Shown piece after piece: positions 26,891-37,328 of a stretch of 64,000 nucleotides of DNA (positions are counted from its first letter, which is position 1; every line of letters begins with the position of its first letter). This DNA is from Amaricoccus macauensis_A (GTDB lineage Bacteria > Pseudomonadota > Alphaproteobacteria > Rhodobacterales > Rhodobacteraceae). Position numbers and translations under genes: made by a program. The stretch is from positions 186,001 to 250,000 of the forward strand of contig NZ_JBNAFY010000001.1 in NCBI RefSeq assembly GCF_049800915.1, written 5' to 3'. The notes below the pieces were generated by a model. The model did no database searches. It was given only the letters and a program-made list of their open reading frames with translations, and was not told the DNA's origin.

Positions 26891-27760
26891 TCAGGTGAGC
26901 TCGCGGATCGCCTCGTCGAGCGAGGCGTGCCAGTCGGGCTGGTCGATGCCGTAGGCGGCCATGATGGCGGAGCAGTCCAGCACGGAATCGGCCGGGCGCG
27001 CCGCCTTGGTGGGCCATTCATGGGTTTCGATGGCGGTGACCTTCGGGGTCTCGCCGGGCGCCCAGCCGGCGCGCTCGAAGATCGCGCTGGCGAAACCGGC
27101 CCAGGTGGTGGCGGGCTGGCTGGCGAAGTGGAAGGTGCCGGGCTGGCCGCGTCCGACCTCGTAGGCGCCCGCGATGGTCCAGAGCGCGCGGGCGATGTCG
27201 CGGGCCGCGGTTGGCTGGCCGTGCTGGTCTCCGACGACGCGCATTTCATCGCGGCCCTTGCCGACGTTGAGCATCGTCTTGAGGAAGTTCTTGCCGTGGA
27301 CCGAGAAGACCCAGGCCGTGCGCAGGATGACGGCATCGGCGCCCGAGGTCGCCACGGCCTTTTCGCCCGCGAGTTTGCTGCGGCCGTATTCGGTGGTGGG
27401 CCCGGTGGGGTCGATCTCGGTCTTCGGATCTCCGGGCGCGCCTTCGAAGACGTAGTCGGTGGAGATGTGCAGGAAGGGCAGGCCCCGCGCGGCGGCGGCC
27501 TTGGCCATGGCCTCGGGGGCCAGCGCGTTCACCTTGTGGGCCAGCTCCGGCTCGTCCTCGGCCTGATCGACGGCAGTGTAGGCGGCGGCGTTCACGATGA
27601 TGGAGGCATCGGTGGCCTCGATGGCCTCGGTCAGGGCGGTGAGGTTCGTCAGGTCCGCCTGTTCACGCCCGAGGCATTCGGCCTCGATGTCCATTTCGGG
27701 GGCGAGATGCGCGAGCTCGCGGGCGACCTGTCCGGTCTTGCCGAAGACGAGCGCCTTCAT
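26891..27760 (-). CDS. rmlD: dTDP-4-dehydrorhamnose reductase
   Basis: RmlD reduces dTDP-4-dehydrorhamnose to dTDP-L-rhamnose. The 289-residue short-chain reductase starts MKALVFGKTGQVAREL (Rossmann turn) and has the Tyr-Lys pair in TEYGRSKLAGEKA and the segment HISTDYVFEG. Start ATG at 27760 overlaps the rmlB stop by 4 bases (ATGA). An upstream reading to 27826 comes from rmlB sequence and is rejected. Confidence 0.95.
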   Translation of the reverse strand: MKALVFGKTGQVARELAHLAPEMDIEAECLGREQADLTNLTALTEAIEATDASIIVNAAAYTAVDQAEDEPELAHKVNALAPEAMAKAAAARGLPFLHISTDYVFEGAPGDPKTEIDPTGPTTEYGRSKLAGEKAVATSGADAVILRTAWVFSVHGKNFLKTMLNVGKGRDEMRVVGDQHGQPTAARDIARALWTIAGAYEVGRGQPGTFHFASQPATTWAGFASAIFERAGWAPGETPKVTAIETHEWPTKAARPADSVLDCSAIMAAYGIDQPDWHASLDEAIRELT

Positions 27761-28815
27761 GATTTCCCCGCTTCCTTGAGCCCGACGCGTTCGAGCGTGT
27801 GGCCGCGGGCCTGGATCGCCTGCCACCAGTCGCGGTTCTCGAGATACCAGGTCACGGTGCGGCGCAGGCCCTCGTCGAGGGTGACGGAGGGTTCCCAGCC
27901 CAGTTCGGCGCGGATCTTGGAGGCGTCGATGGCGTAGCGGAAGTCGTGCCCCGGACGGTCGGTCACGAAGGTGATGAGCCTGTCGTGGGGCGCGCCCGCG
28001 GGGGAGAGCTCGTCCATCAGGGCGCAGATCTTGGTGACGATGTCGATGTTGCGGGCCTCTGCATTGCCGCCGATGTTGTAGCTTTCGCCCAGGCGCCCGT
28101 CCTGCACGACCTTGAGAAGGGCCGTGGCGTGATCCTCGACGAAGAGCCAGTCGCGAACGTTCTCGCCCTTGCCGTAGACCGGGATCGGCTGGCCGGCGAG
28201 CGCGTTGAGAATCACCACCGGGATGAGCTTCTCGGGAAAGTGGAAGGGGCCGTAGTTGTTCGAGCAGTTCGAGAGCACCACCGGCAGGCCGTAGGTTTCG
28301 CCCCAGGCGCGCACGAGGTGGTCGCTCGAGGCCTTGGAGGCGGAATAGGGCGAGTTGGGGGCGTAGGGCGTGGTCTCGGTGAAGAGCCCGGTCTCGCCCA
28401 GCGTGCCGAAGACCTCGTCGGTGGAGATGTGGTGGAAGCGGAAATCGCGGCCCGGCTTGTCGCGGCTGCCGCCCCAGTATGCGCGGGCGGCTTCGAGCAG
28501 CGTGTAGGTGCCGGTGATGTTGGTGTCGATGAACTCGGCCGGCCCGTCGATGGAGCGGTCGACGTGGCTTTCGGCGGCGAGATGCATCACCGCATCGGGC
28601 TGGTGCGCGGCGAAGATCCGGTCGAGAGCGACGCGGTCGCGGATGTCGGCCTTCTCGAAGGTGTAGTTCGGGCTGTCCGCGACGCTTGCCACATTGGGCA
28701 GGTTGGCCGCGTAGGTGAGCGCGTCGAGATTGACGACCGCGTGGCCGTCAGCAATCGCCTGCCGCACGACGGCCGAGCCGATGAACCCGGCCCCGCCCGT
28801 TACCATGAGTTTCAT
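27757..28815 (-). CDS. rmlB: dTDP-glucose 4,6-dehydratase
   Basis: RmlB converts dTDP-glucose to dTDP-4-keto-6-deoxyglucose. The 352-residue extended SDR has NAD motif TGGAGFIGS, the Ser/Thr-Asp-Glu segment FHHISTDEVFG, and Tyr-Lys in NSPYSASKASSDHLVRA. It begins at ATG 28815, sharing one base with the rmlC stop (TGATG), and ends overlapping rmlD, so the three genes look translationally coupled. Confidence 0.97.
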   Translation of the reverse strand: MKLMVTGGAGFIGSAVVRQAIADGHAVVNLDALTYAANLPNVASVADSPNYTFEKADIRDRVALDRIFAAHQPDAVMHLAAESHVDRSIDGPAEFIDTNITGTYTLLEAARAYWGGSRDKPGRDFRFHHISTDEVFGTLGETGLFTETTPYAPNSPYSASKASSDHLVRAWGETYGLPVVLSNCSNNYGPFHFPEKLIPVVILNALAGQPIPVYGKGENVRDWLFVEDHATALLKVVQDGRLGESYNIGGNAEARNIDIVTKICALMDELSPAGAPHDRLITFVTDRPGHDFRYAIDASKIRAELGWEPSVTLDEGLRRTVTWYLENRDWWQAIQARGHTLERVGLKEAGKS

Positions 28816-29381
28816 CAGAACTCTCCATACTCGAACGGCGATACAAAGTCGCGAAAGGCCGGCAGATCCTCGTCCTTGCCCGAAAGCGTGGCCTCATCGC
28901 GGGTGATGCCCCAGTCGATGGCCAGATCCGGGTCGAAGCAATCGACACCGCCGTCGCTTTCCTTGTCGTAGAGGTTGTCGACCTTGTAGATTACCTGCGT
29001 CTGGGGCACGAGGGTAACGAAACCATGAAGAAACCCGCGCGGCACCAGAATCTGGTTGCCTTCCTCGGCGGAAATCCGCGCCGCCGCCCACTGGCCGTAG
29101 GTGGGAGAGCCGCGCCGGGCATCCACCGCAACATCGAGGATCGCGCCGGTGGCACAGCGCACCAGCTTGGTCTGGGCGAAGGGCGGGGCCTGATAGTGCA
29201 GCCCCCTGAGCGTGCCCGGCTCGGCGGAGAGGCTTTCGTTGTCCTGGACGAAATCGAAGACCAGGCCGAGATCGGCCATGCGGGCGGCATTCCATGTCTC
29301 GGAGAAATAGCCCCGATGATCGCCGAAACGCTTCGGCGTGAGGACTTTAACATCCGGAATGCGTGTATCTATCATGTCCAT
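28815..29381 (-). CDS. rmlC: dTDP-4-dehydrorhamnose 3,5-epimerase
   Basis: RmlC epimerises C3 and C5 of the keto-sugar. The 188-residue cupin has KRFGDHRGYFSETWN at the N terminus, the catalytic His in GTLRGLHYQAPP and the motif ILVPRGFLHGFVTL. First gene of the rmlCBDA operon. The ATG at 29381 is preferred; ATG 29375 or TTG 29399 are alternatives, as the ribosome binding site is weak. The 210-base spacer to tamA must hold divergent promoters. Confidence 0.95.
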   Translation of the reverse strand: MDMIDTRIPDVKVLTPKRFGDHRGYFSETWNAARMADLGLVFDFVQDNESLSAEPGTLRGLHYQAPPFAQTKLVRCATGAILDVAVDARRGSPTYGQWAAARISAEEGNQILVPRGFLHGFVTLVPQTQVIYKVDNLYDKESDGGVDCFDPDLAIDWGITRDEATLSGKDEDLPAFRDFVSPFEYGEF

Positions 29382-29591
29382 GGCGATTGAGTATTCCAAG
29401 CCTCACGACCCTGTCCAGCGCCTTGAGGGACGTAGCGCCGATTTGTCGGCAACATAATTGACGGAACCTTTGCAATCCGTTGCCGTTTCCCCATGAAAGC
29501 AGGCCAATGGCATCGCACCTGGAGACTGTGCCTTGCCACTCGACGTCATTAAGATATCTTGGCCAAAAGAGTTTGAGGGTGAGCGACGGGA

Positions 29592-31514
29592 ATGGGCAGA
29601 CTTGTGATACGCTCTTTGGGGGCGGGGCTCATGGCCGCTTCCTTCCTGCATCCGGTCGCACCGGCACATGCGTTCGAGCTCTTCGGAATCCAGCTCTGGG
29701 GAGAGGATGAGGAAGAGACCGGCAAGATCGATATTCCCGATCCGCTGAACTATTCCGTCACCATTGTCGCGCCCGACGATGTTCGGGGCACCATCGAATC
29801 CGCCTCGTCCCTTTGGGACAAGCGCGAGGAGCCCGTGGCCGGAAAGGCCGGGCTTCTCTCGCGGAGCCGGGGCGACTACCGCCGCGTGCTGGGTGCGCTC
29901 TATTCAGATGGCTATTTCGGGGCAGGGGTGAGCATCCAGGCCAATGGGGCGGAGGTTGCCGACCTGACGCTCGCCGCGGATATTCCGGACAATTCGCAGG
30001 TCGTCATCAGCGTGGAGCCGGGGCCGGTCTTCAGCTTCGGCGAGACCGAGATCGTGAATGCGCCGCCCCTCGTGCGGGAGGACAATTCGGTTTTCGAGCC
30101 GCCCTCCTCGGTCGGCTTCGAGACCGGCGAGGATGCCCGGCTGAGCGCCATCAATTCGGCATCGAGCCTGACGATCGGCCAGTGGCGGCAGCTTTCCTAC
30201 GCCAAGGCGCAGGAAGCGGGGCGGGAGGTCGTCGCCGACCATTCCACCAGCCAGCTCGATGTTTCGGTCACGCTCGACCCCGGCCCGAAGGTCGTCTACG
30301 GCCCGGTCTCGAACCGCGGGAGCGAGCGGGTCGATCCCGAGTTCATCAACTACATGATCGACCTGCCTCAGGGCGGCGAATACGACCCCGACGACATCAG
30401 CGATGCGCGCGATCGGCTCTCCAACCTCGGCGTTTTCGATTCGATCCGCCTGGTGGAGGCCGAAACGCTCGGACCCGACGGGCAGATGCCCATCAATGCC
30501 GTGCTCAAGGATCGCAAGCGCCGGGGACTCGGCTTCGGCGGCACCTATTCCACCATCGACGGCCTTGGGCTCTCCGCCTACTGGCTGCACCGCAACCTCT
30601 TCGGAAAGGCGGAACGGCTGCGGTTCGATGCGAGTATCGAGGGGCTGATCGCCGAGTCCGACTGGAAAAACTACGACTACAACGCCGGCGTGACCTTCAC
30701 GAAGCCCGGTGTTCTCACGCCAGACACGAAGCTCGTGACATCGCTGGTCGCCAACCAGTCGGATTACGACACCTACCGCGAAACTTCGCTGACCGCGCAG
30801 GGCGGCTTCTCCCACGAGTTCTCGCGCAACCTGAGCGGCGAGCTCTACGGACAGTTCAAGCGGGCGCGCTACGAGGATGATTTCGGCACCCGCGACTTCC
30901 TCACGTTCGGGCTGATCGGGCGCGGCACCTATGACCGGCGCGACAACGAGTTCGACCCGACCCGCGGCTTCTACCTCCAGGCGGAACTCTTGCCTTATCA
31001 CGAGTTCGAATACGGCAACACGGCCGTGCGCGGCACCTTCGAGGGCCGGGTGTATCGCGGGTTCGGCGAGGACAAGAACCTCGTGCTCGCGGGCCGGGCG
31101 AAGATCGGCAGCTTCGTCGGCGCGAGCATCGCGGAAAGCCCGCCCGACATGCTCTTCTTCTCTGGTGGCGGTGGCTCCGTGCGCGGCTACGCCTACAACT
31201 CCATCGGTGTCGACGGGACGGATGACGACGGCGACGATATCGTCACCGGTGGCCGGAGCCTCGCGGAGGCCTCCTTCGAGACACGCTACCGCTTCGGCGA
31301 CAGCAGCTTCGGCGCGGTCGGCTTCGTCGATGCGGGGCTCGTCAACTCGGGCAGCGATTTCACCGACACGGGCGACGTTCGGGTCGGCGTGGGGCTCGGC
31401 GCGCGCTATTATACATCCTTCGGGCCTCTCCGGGTCGATGCGGCCGTTCCGCTCGACAAGAAGGAGGGGGATGACAGCTTCGGCATCTACATCGGGATCG
31501 GACAGGCGTTTTGA
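29592..31514 (+). CDS. tamA: Translocation and assembly module subunit TamA (Omp85 family)
   Basis: The 640-residue outer-membrane protein has a signal peptide (cleavage near APAHA-FEL, residue ~27), three POTRA-like domains (about 45-330) and a C-terminal Omp85 barrel (about 340-640) with the lid-lock motif GGGSVRGYAYNS and a terminal aromatic (GIYIGIGQAF). TamA works with TamB in outer-membrane protein or phospholipid transport. It overlaps tamB by 4 bases, which fixes the pair's identity. ATG start. Confidence 0.93.
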   Translation: MGRLVIRSLGAGLMAASFLHPVAPAHAFELFGIQLWGEDEEETGKIDIPDPLNYSVTIVAPDDVRGTIESASSLWDKREEPVAGKAGLLSRSRGDYRRVLGALYSDGYFGAGVSIQANGAEVADLTLAADIPDNSQVVISVEPGPVFSFGETEIVNAPPLVREDNSVFEPPSSVGFETGEDARLSAINSASSLTIGQWRQLSYAKAQEAGREVVADHSTSQLDVSVTLDPGPKVVYGPVSNRGSERVDPEFINYMIDLPQGGEYDPDDISDARDRLSNLGVFDSIRLVEAETLGPDGQMPINAVLKDRKRRGLGFGGTYSTIDGLGLSAYWLHRNLFGKAERLRFDASIEGLIAESDWKNYDYNAGVTFTKPGVLTPDTKLVTSLVANQSDYDTYRETSLTAQGGFSHEFSRNLSGELYGQFKRARYEDDFGTRDFLTFGLIGRGTYDRRDNEFDPTRGFYLQAELLPYHEFEYGNTAVRGTFEGRVYRGFGEDKNLVLAGRAKIGSFVGASIAESPPDMLFFSGGGGSVRGYAYNSIGVDGTDDDGDDIVTGGRSLAEASFETRYRFGDSSFGAVGFVDAGLVNSGSDFTDTGDVRVGVGLGARYYTSFGPLRVDAAVPLDKKEGDDSFGIYIGIGQAF

Positions 31515-34500
31515 GACGGTTTGCTGCAATACTCGGCGCCACGCTGGTTCTCGGCCTTGCCGCCTTCGGTCAGGAACAGGAAACGGCTGACGCGGACGCC
31601 GATCAGGCCACGGACAACGGGTTCATCCTCAATTTCATCCAGGAGAAGATCTCCGGGCCGGGTCGCGAGATCACCCTTAGCGGGGTCGAAGGCGCGCTTT
31701 CCTCGCAGGCGCGAATCGGCGGGATCACCGTGGCCGATGACGAGGGCGTCTGGCTCCGGATCGAGAATGTCGTGCTGGACTGGAACCGGCTGGCGCTGCT
31801 GCGCCGGCGGGTGGCGATCAACGAGTTGAGCTTCGACAGGATCGACCTGATCCGCAAGCCGATCCCGGTCGAGACCGCACCCCAGGTGGAGGCGGAATCG
31901 GACGAGCCCTTCTCGCTGCCCGATCTTCCCGTGGCCGTGCGGCTCGACAGGCTTCTGGCCGAGACGGTTTCTGTCGGGGAGGATGTGGCGGGCGAGGCCT
32001 TCGACTTCCGGCTCGAGGGCAATGCCGCGCTGGAGGACGGCGCGCTGGAGTCGGGGCTTGATATCCGGCGGCTGGACGAGCCGGGCGGCACCATCACGCT
32101 TGAGGCCAACTATGCCAACGAAGACAGGCAGATACGGGTCGATCTTGATCTGAACGAGCCGGCGGGCGGGCTGCTCTCCACTCTGGCCAACATCGAAGGC
32201 CAGCCGCCGCTTTCGCTCACGGTCGCGGGCGAAGGCCCGCTCGACAACGTGGATATCGATTTCGATCTTCAGGCGGACCAGACGACGCTTGCGGACGGGG
32301 TGCTTGCGCTGCGCGGCCAGGAGGACGGACAGGGGTTCGATCTCGGGCTCAGGGGCGAGATCGGGCCGCTCATTCCTGCGCAATACCGGGATTTCTTCGC
32401 GGGCGAGACCCGGATCGACCTTGCAGGCGTCAGCAAGTCCGAAGGGGGCGTGCGTCTTGATCTGATCGGTCTTCAGGGCGCGGTGATGAACCTGAACGGC
32501 CGGCTGGAAACGGCGGAGGACAACTTCCTGCGCAGTCTCAACCTTTCGGGCTCCCTGGGCGATCCGGCGGACGAGCCGGTGCTGCTGCCGGTGCCGGGTG
32601 CGGAGACGCGGCTCAACTCGGCCATTCTCTATCTCAATTACGGGGGGGCTTCGCGTTGGGACGGCATCGTGGCGCTCGATCGTCTCGATGCCGCGGGGCT
32701 GACCATCGAGGATTTCACCCTCGACATGGGCGGGCGTGCGCAGAACCTCGACGATCCGGCGGCGCGCGACGTGACGGTCAACATCGAGGGGCGCGCAACT
32801 GGGGTGTCCTCGACCGATCCGGAGGTGGCCGAGGCCCTGGGGAGCGAGCTCGATCTCTTCGTGGATGCCGCGCTTCCGCCCGGTGCGCCCATCGATCTGC
32901 GCCAGGTCCAGGTCACGGGCGAGAGTCTCTCGCTCTTCGTGTCCGGTCTGCTCGACGGGCTGGAATATGACGGTCGGGCGTCGGTCCGGGTGCCGGATCT
33001 CGCGATCCTTTCGGGCATTGCGAACCGCAATCTCGGCGGTGGCGTGACGCTCAGGGCGAACGGCAGTGTCGATGCCGCGGCGGGCAAGTTCGACCTCACG
33101 CTCGACGGGTCGGCTTCGGATCTCGAGGTGGGCGATCCGCGGGCGGACGGGCTGCTCGCGGGCGAGACGCTGATCTCGGGTCGGGCCGTGCGCGACGAGC
33201 GGGGCATCCGCACGGAGGATCTGAGCATCCGCAATCCGCAGCTCGAGGTCAGTTCCGACGGCAGCATCTCGAGCAGTAGCACCGATATCGACGTCTCTGC
33301 GCGCATCGAGGATCTCGGGCTTGTCGATCCGCGGTTCGCGGGCGCGCTGACGGTGGACGGACGCGCCTCCGGGCAGGGGCAGCCGGTCAGTCTCGAGGCG
33401 GCGATCGCGCTGCCCGAGGGGCAGATCATGGATCAGGCCGCCCGCAACCTGCGCATCGGCTTCGACGGCGAGAAGGATGGCGACACGGTTCGCGGCCAGC
33501 TCGACGGCACGGGCTCCATCGCCGATCTGGCGCTCGACCTGGCCGGGGCCATCGAGGCCTCGCAGGCGGCGCAATCGGTGCAGGACCTGGCGCTTTCCTT
33601 CGGGGCGCTGAGCCTGGCGGGGGATCTTTCGCGGGAAGAGGGCCAGCCCATCGAGGGCAATCTCGACCTGCGCGCGCCCGATCTCGGGCAGATCGGAGAG
33701 GTGGCGGCGCTTGATCTGGCGGGCACGGTCTATGCCGCGCTCGAGTTCGGTGGCGAGGCCAGTGGTGACGCCGAAGAACAGGAGGTTCGGCAGGATCTCT
33801 CGGTGCGCGCGACCATCAACGGCTTTGCGCTCGGCGAAACGGTGCTCGACGATCTCTATGCGGATCTCGACATCACCGACCTGACCGGCGTTCCCATGGC
33901 CGAGGGCGAGATCAACGGCTCCGGAATCACGGCGGGCGGGGTCGATATCGCCTCGCTCACCACGAGGGCCACCCGCGAGGGCGATGCCAGCACCCGCATC
34001 GATACCAACGCGCGGCTCGCCATCGGCACGCTCGCGGATCTGGAAGGCGTTCTCGAGGCGCTGCCCGACAACGGCTTCAAGGTCGATCTCGAGGAAATCA
34101 ACATCCGGCGGGACACGCTTGCGGCCACGCTGGCCGAGCCGAGCACGATCACCGTGCAGGGCGGAGACGTGGATATCTCGCCGCTCCGGCTCGATCTCGG
34201 CGACGGCTACCTGAGCGCACAGGGCGCGGTATCGGACGAGTTGAGCCTGGATGTGGATCTCTCCGAGGTGCCGCTGACGGTGGGCAACCTGATCCGGCCC
34301 GCGCTCGATCTGCGCGGGACGCTCTCGGGCCGGGCAGACATCACCGGGCAGCGGGATGCGCCGAGCATTTCCTTCGACCTCGCGGGCAACGAACTCGGGT
34401 CCGGCTACGGCGATTCGATCGGGCTTCCGGCGATCTCGCTGGATGCTTCGGGGGAAACATCCGACCAGATCCTCACCGTGGATGCGGATCTGACGGGCGC

Positions 34501-36199
34501 GAACTCCACGCTGTCGCTGACCGCGGATGGCGAGGTTCCGCTCGCGGCGGAGAAGAATTTCGACCTGACCGTCGATCTCGCGTCCTTCCCGCTTGCCATG
34601 GTCGACCGGCTGGCCGGCGGGCAGGGGCTGCGCGGCACGCTCACCGGGCAGGCGCAGATCAGCGGGGCCCAGAGCGCGCCGGAAGTCACCTTCGACATAG
34701 CCGGCGACGGGCTGACGGCCTCGATCCTGGCGGACAACGACGTGCCGCCCTTCGCCCTCAACGTGGCCGGGGATTTCGCCGAAAACGCGGTGACGCTCTC
34801 CACGCTTCAGGCAACCGGCCCATACGGCTTCGATCTCAGCGGCGGCGGGCGGATCCCGCTCTCCGGCGACGGGCTCGACGCACGGCTTTCGGGTGTCGTG
34901 CCGCTCCAGATGGCCACGCCGGTTCTGGCGCAGCGCGCGGCGAGCGCCACCGGCCAGCTAAATATCGATGCCTCCGCAACCGGGTCGCTCGCCGAGCCGC
35001 AGACCAACGGCACGATCACGCTGGCGAATGGTACCTTCACCGACCCCGAAACCAACCTGAGGCTTGAGAACATCTCGCTCGATGTGGCGCTCGACATGAC
35101 GCAGGTGGTGGTGAACCGGCTCCGTGCGGAATCGGCCGCCGGTGGGGATGTCACTGCGAACGGCACCGTTTCGCTTGCGGCGGCACAGGGCTTCCCGGCG
35201 GATCTTACGGTCAATTTCGACGAGATCCGCTACACTGACGGTGCGTTCCTCTCCACCGGGCTCGACGGCGAACTGGACGTGACGGGGCCGCTGACGGGCG
35301 GCGGACGGATTTCCGGCGACATCGTGCTTCAGAAGACGGAGATTTCAATTGCGGAGGGGTTGGGCGGCTCCGCCGGTGCCGCGGTCGACGAGATCCGGCA
35401 CCTGCGCCCGCCGCCGCGCGTGGTCCGCACGCTGGACCGCGCCCAGGTCAACCTGTCCGGTGACGAGAACGGCGGCTCCGGCGGCGATGGCGGCAGCGGC
35501 GGGCTGGCGCTCGACATCGAGGTTACCGCCCCGAACCAGATCTTCATTCGTGGCCGCGGCCTCGACGCGGAACTGGGCGGTGCGGTCGATATCGGCGGCA
35601 CAACGTCCGATCCGGCGCCGGTCGGGGAGTTCGAGATGCGGCGGGGCCGGATTTCCATCCTGACGCAGCGGATCGACTTTACCGAAGGCACGCTCGAGCT
35701 TGATGGCGAGTTGGACCCGCTGATCAATTTCGTCGCCGAGAGCACTTCGGGCGATGTGACCGCGATCGTCACGGTTTCCGGGCGCGCCTCGGACCCGGAG
35801 ATCACCTTCTCCTCCTCGCCGGAACTGCCCGAGGACGAGGTGCTCTCGCGGCTGCTCTTCAACCGGGCCGCGCAGGACCTCTCGCCCTTCCAGCTGGCGC
35901 AGCTTGCGGCCGCGGCAGCGGAGCTTGCCGGGGTGAGCAGCGGGCCGGGAATCCTCTCGGAGCTTCGCGGTGCGACCGGGCTCGACAATCTCGACGTGCT
36001 CACGGCGGAGGACGGCTCAACTGCCGTCAGCGCCGGGAAATACGTGGCGGACGATGTCTATCTCGACGTGCAGACCGACAGCAAAGGCGAAAGCCGGGCG
36101 GAGATCGTCTACGACGTGAACGACAATTTCACCGCGCGCGGTTCGGTGGGGAGCGATGGCAACACGATCTTCGGCATCTTCTTCGAGCGAGATTACTGA
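31511..36199 (+). CDS. tamB: Translocation and assembly module subunit TamB
   Basis: This 1562-residue inner-membrane-anchored, periplasm-spanning beta-taco protein forms a hydrophobic groove reaching to TamA. It has one N-terminal signal anchor (RRFAAILGATLVLGLAAFG), then long repeats of alternating beta strands (GTLSGRADITGQRDAPSISF and relatives), a low-complexity Gly/Ser stretch near residue 1320 (GGSGGDGGSGG) and the conserved C-terminal TamB/DUF490 domain ending GNTIFGIFFERDY. Start TTG at 31511 overlaps the tamA stop (TTGA), a coupled arrangement. Confidence 0.95.
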   Translation: MRRFAAILGATLVLGLAAFGQEQETADADADQATDNGFILNFIQEKISGPGREITLSGVEGALSSQARIGGITVADDEGVWLRIENVVLDWNRLALLRRRVAINELSFDRIDLIRKPIPVETAPQVEAESDEPFSLPDLPVAVRLDRLLAETVSVGEDVAGEAFDFRLEGNAALEDGALESGLDIRRLDEPGGTITLEANYANEDRQIRVDLDLNEPAGGLLSTLANIEGQPPLSLTVAGEGPLDNVDIDFDLQADQTTLADGVLALRGQEDGQGFDLGLRGEIGPLIPAQYRDFFAGETRIDLAGVSKSEGGVRLDLIGLQGAVMNLNGRLETAEDNFLRSLNLSGSLGDPADEPVLLPVPGAETRLNSAILYLNYGGASRWDGIVALDRLDAAGLTIEDFTLDMGGRAQNLDDPAARDVTVNIEGRATGVSSTDPEVAEALGSELDLFVDAALPPGAPIDLRQVQVTGESLSLFVSGLLDGLEYDGRASVRVPDLAILSGIANRNLGGGVTLRANGSVDAAAGKFDLTLDGSASDLEVGDPRADGLLAGETLISGRAVRDERGIRTEDLSIRNPQLEVSSDGSISSSSTDIDVSARIEDLGLVDPRFAGALTVDGRASGQGQPVSLEAAIALPEGQIMDQAARNLRIGFDGEKDGDTVRGQLDGTGSIADLALDLAGAIEASQAAQSVQDLALSFGALSLAGDLSREEGQPIEGNLDLRAPDLGQIGEVAALDLAGTVYAALEFGGEASGDAEEQEVRQDLSVRATINGFALGETVLDDLYADLDITDLTGVPMAEGEINGSGITAGGVDIASLTTRATREGDASTRIDTNARLAIGTLADLEGVLEALPDNGFKVDLEEINIRRDTLAATLAEPSTITVQGGDVDISPLRLDLGDGYLSAQGAVSDELSLDVDLSEVPLTVGNLIRPALDLRGTLSGRADITGQRDAPSISFDLAGNELGSGYGDSIGLPAISLDASGETSDQILTVDADLTGANSTLSLTADGEVPLAAEKNFDLTVDLASFPLAMVDRLAGGQGLRGTLTGQAQISGAQSAPEVTFDIAGDGLTASILADNDVPPFALNVAGDFAENAVTLSTLQATGPYGFDLSGGGRIPLSGDGLDARLSGVVPLQMATPVLAQRAASATGQLNIDASATGSLAEPQTNGTITLANGTFTDPETNLRLENISLDVALDMTQVVVNRLRAESAAGGDVTANGTVSLAAAQGFPADLTVNFDEIRYTDGAFLSTGLDGELDVTGPLTGGGRISGDIVLQKTEISIAEGLGGSAGAAVDEIRHLRPPPRVVRTLDRAQVNLSGDENGGSGGDGGSGGLALDIEVTAPNQIFIRGRGLDAELGGAVDIGGTTSDPAPVGEFEMRRGRISILTQRIDFTEGTLELDGELDPLINFVAESTSGDVTAIVTVSGRASDPEITFSSSPELPEDEVLSRLLFNRAAQDLSPFQLAQLAAAAAELAGVSSGPGILSELRGATGLDNLDVLTAEDGSTAVSAGKYVADDVYLDVQTDSKGESRAEIVYDVNDNFTARGSVGSDGNTIFGIFFERDY

Positions 36200-36220
36200 G
36201 CGAATTTGTCGGGCTTTCTG

Positions 36221-36250
36221 TTGACACCGCGGCGCCTGCGGGTGAAATAA
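36221..36250 (+). promoter_or_regulatory. Sigma70-like promoter of the iron-binding protein gene
   Basis: A consensus -35 TTGACA at 36221 is followed after 17-18 bases by GAAATA/AAATAA. It lies about 50 bases upstream of the ATG at 36300, after tamB. No convincing iron box was found. Confidence 0.5.
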
Positions 36251-36299
36251 CCCTGACGAAAACACTCGGTCAATCGGGCCGACGATCTTGGGGGATTTC

Positions 36300-37319
36300 A
36301 TGTCAGTTCGCAGCGCAACTCTGATGACAACGGCCATCGCCGGACTTCTGGCGGGGCTTCCGGCTCTCGCACAGGACGTCAACGTCTATTCGTCGCGCCA
36401 CTACGATTCCGACGATGCGCTCTACGAGGCCTTCACCGAGGCGACGGGCATCCAGGTGAACCGGCTCGAAGGTGAGGCGGACGAGCTCAACGCGCGGCTG
36501 CAGGCCGAGGGCGAACAGTCCCCGGCCGACATCCTGCTGACGGTGGATGCGGGCCGGATCTGGCGCGCGGATCAGCTGGGTCTGTTGCAGCCCATCGAAT
36601 CCGAGGTTCTGGACGAGCGCATTCCCGAGCACCTGCGCGACCCGGAGGGTCACTGGTATGGCCTGTCCCAGCGCGCGCGGCTGATCTTCTACTCCATGGA
36701 CCGGGTCTCGAACCCGCCGCAGACCTATGCCGATCTCGCCGATCCGGCTTACGAGGGGCAGGTGTGCATCCGGTCCTCCTCCAACATCTACAACCTCTCG
36801 CTGATGGGTTCGATCATCGCGCATGAGGGCGAGGAAGCAGCACAGGAATGGGCGGCAGGCGTGGTCGAGAACTTCGCGCGCGATCCCGAAGGCGGCGACA
36901 CCGACCAGCTGCGCGGCATCGTTTCGGGGGCCTGCGACATCGCGGTCGCCAACAGCTACTATTTCGCCCGTGCGCTCGCGCAGGATGTCGAGGGCGTCAC
37001 CGGCAGCACCGACAGCATCGGGATTGTCTTCCCGAACCAGGAAACCACCGGCACGCATGTGAACATCGCCGCAGCCGGTGTGGTGACCCATGCGAAGAAC
37101 CGCGAGAACGCGATAGCCTTCCTCGAGTTCCTGACCACGCCGGAAGCCCAAGCGCATTTCGCCGATCAGAACAACGAGTTCCCGGCCGTGCCCGGTGTGC
37201 CGGTGGGCGAGGTCGCGGCGTCGCTCGGGGAATTCGAGCAGGATACGCTCAACCTCGACGAGCTTGGCAAGAACCAGGCCAAGGCGCAGGAAATCTTCAA
37301 CGCGGTCGGCTGGCCCTAA
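36300..37319 (+). CDS. Periplasmic ferric-iron ABC transporter substrate-binding protein (FbpA/FutA family), orphan
   Basis: The 339-residue protein has a Sec signal (cleavage after LPALA, near residue 25) and the type II binding fold starting QDVNVYSSRHYDSDDALYEA. Iron-binding tyrosines are expected in NSYYFARAL; SQRARLIFYSMDRV is also typical. It would deliver Fe(III) to an inner-membrane ABC permease, but no permease or ATPase gene is adjacent. The ATG at 36300 has GGGGGA upstream. A hairpin terminator at 37329 makes it monocistronic. Confidence 0.92.
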   Translation: MSVRSATLMTTAIAGLLAGLPALAQDVNVYSSRHYDSDDALYEAFTEATGIQVNRLEGEADELNARLQAEGEQSPADILLTVDAGRIWRADQLGLLQPIESEVLDERIPEHLRDPEGHWYGLSQRARLIFYSMDRVSNPPQTYADLADPAYEGQVCIRSSSNIYNLSLMGSIIAHEGEEAAQEWAAGVVENFARDPEGGDTDQLRGIVSGACDIAVANSYYFARALAQDVEGVTGSTDSIGIVFPNQETTGTHVNIAAAGVVTHAKNRENAIAFLEFLTTPEAQAHFADQNNEFPAVPGVPVGEVAASLGEFEQDTLNLDELGKNQAKAQEIFNAVGWP

Positions 37320-37328
37320 TACGTAAAG

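Noticed and set aside
31487..33574. 695-codon minus-strand frame across tamB
   Set aside because: Antisense shadow of tamB with Arg/Glu/His-rich low-information sequence; tamB is well supported.
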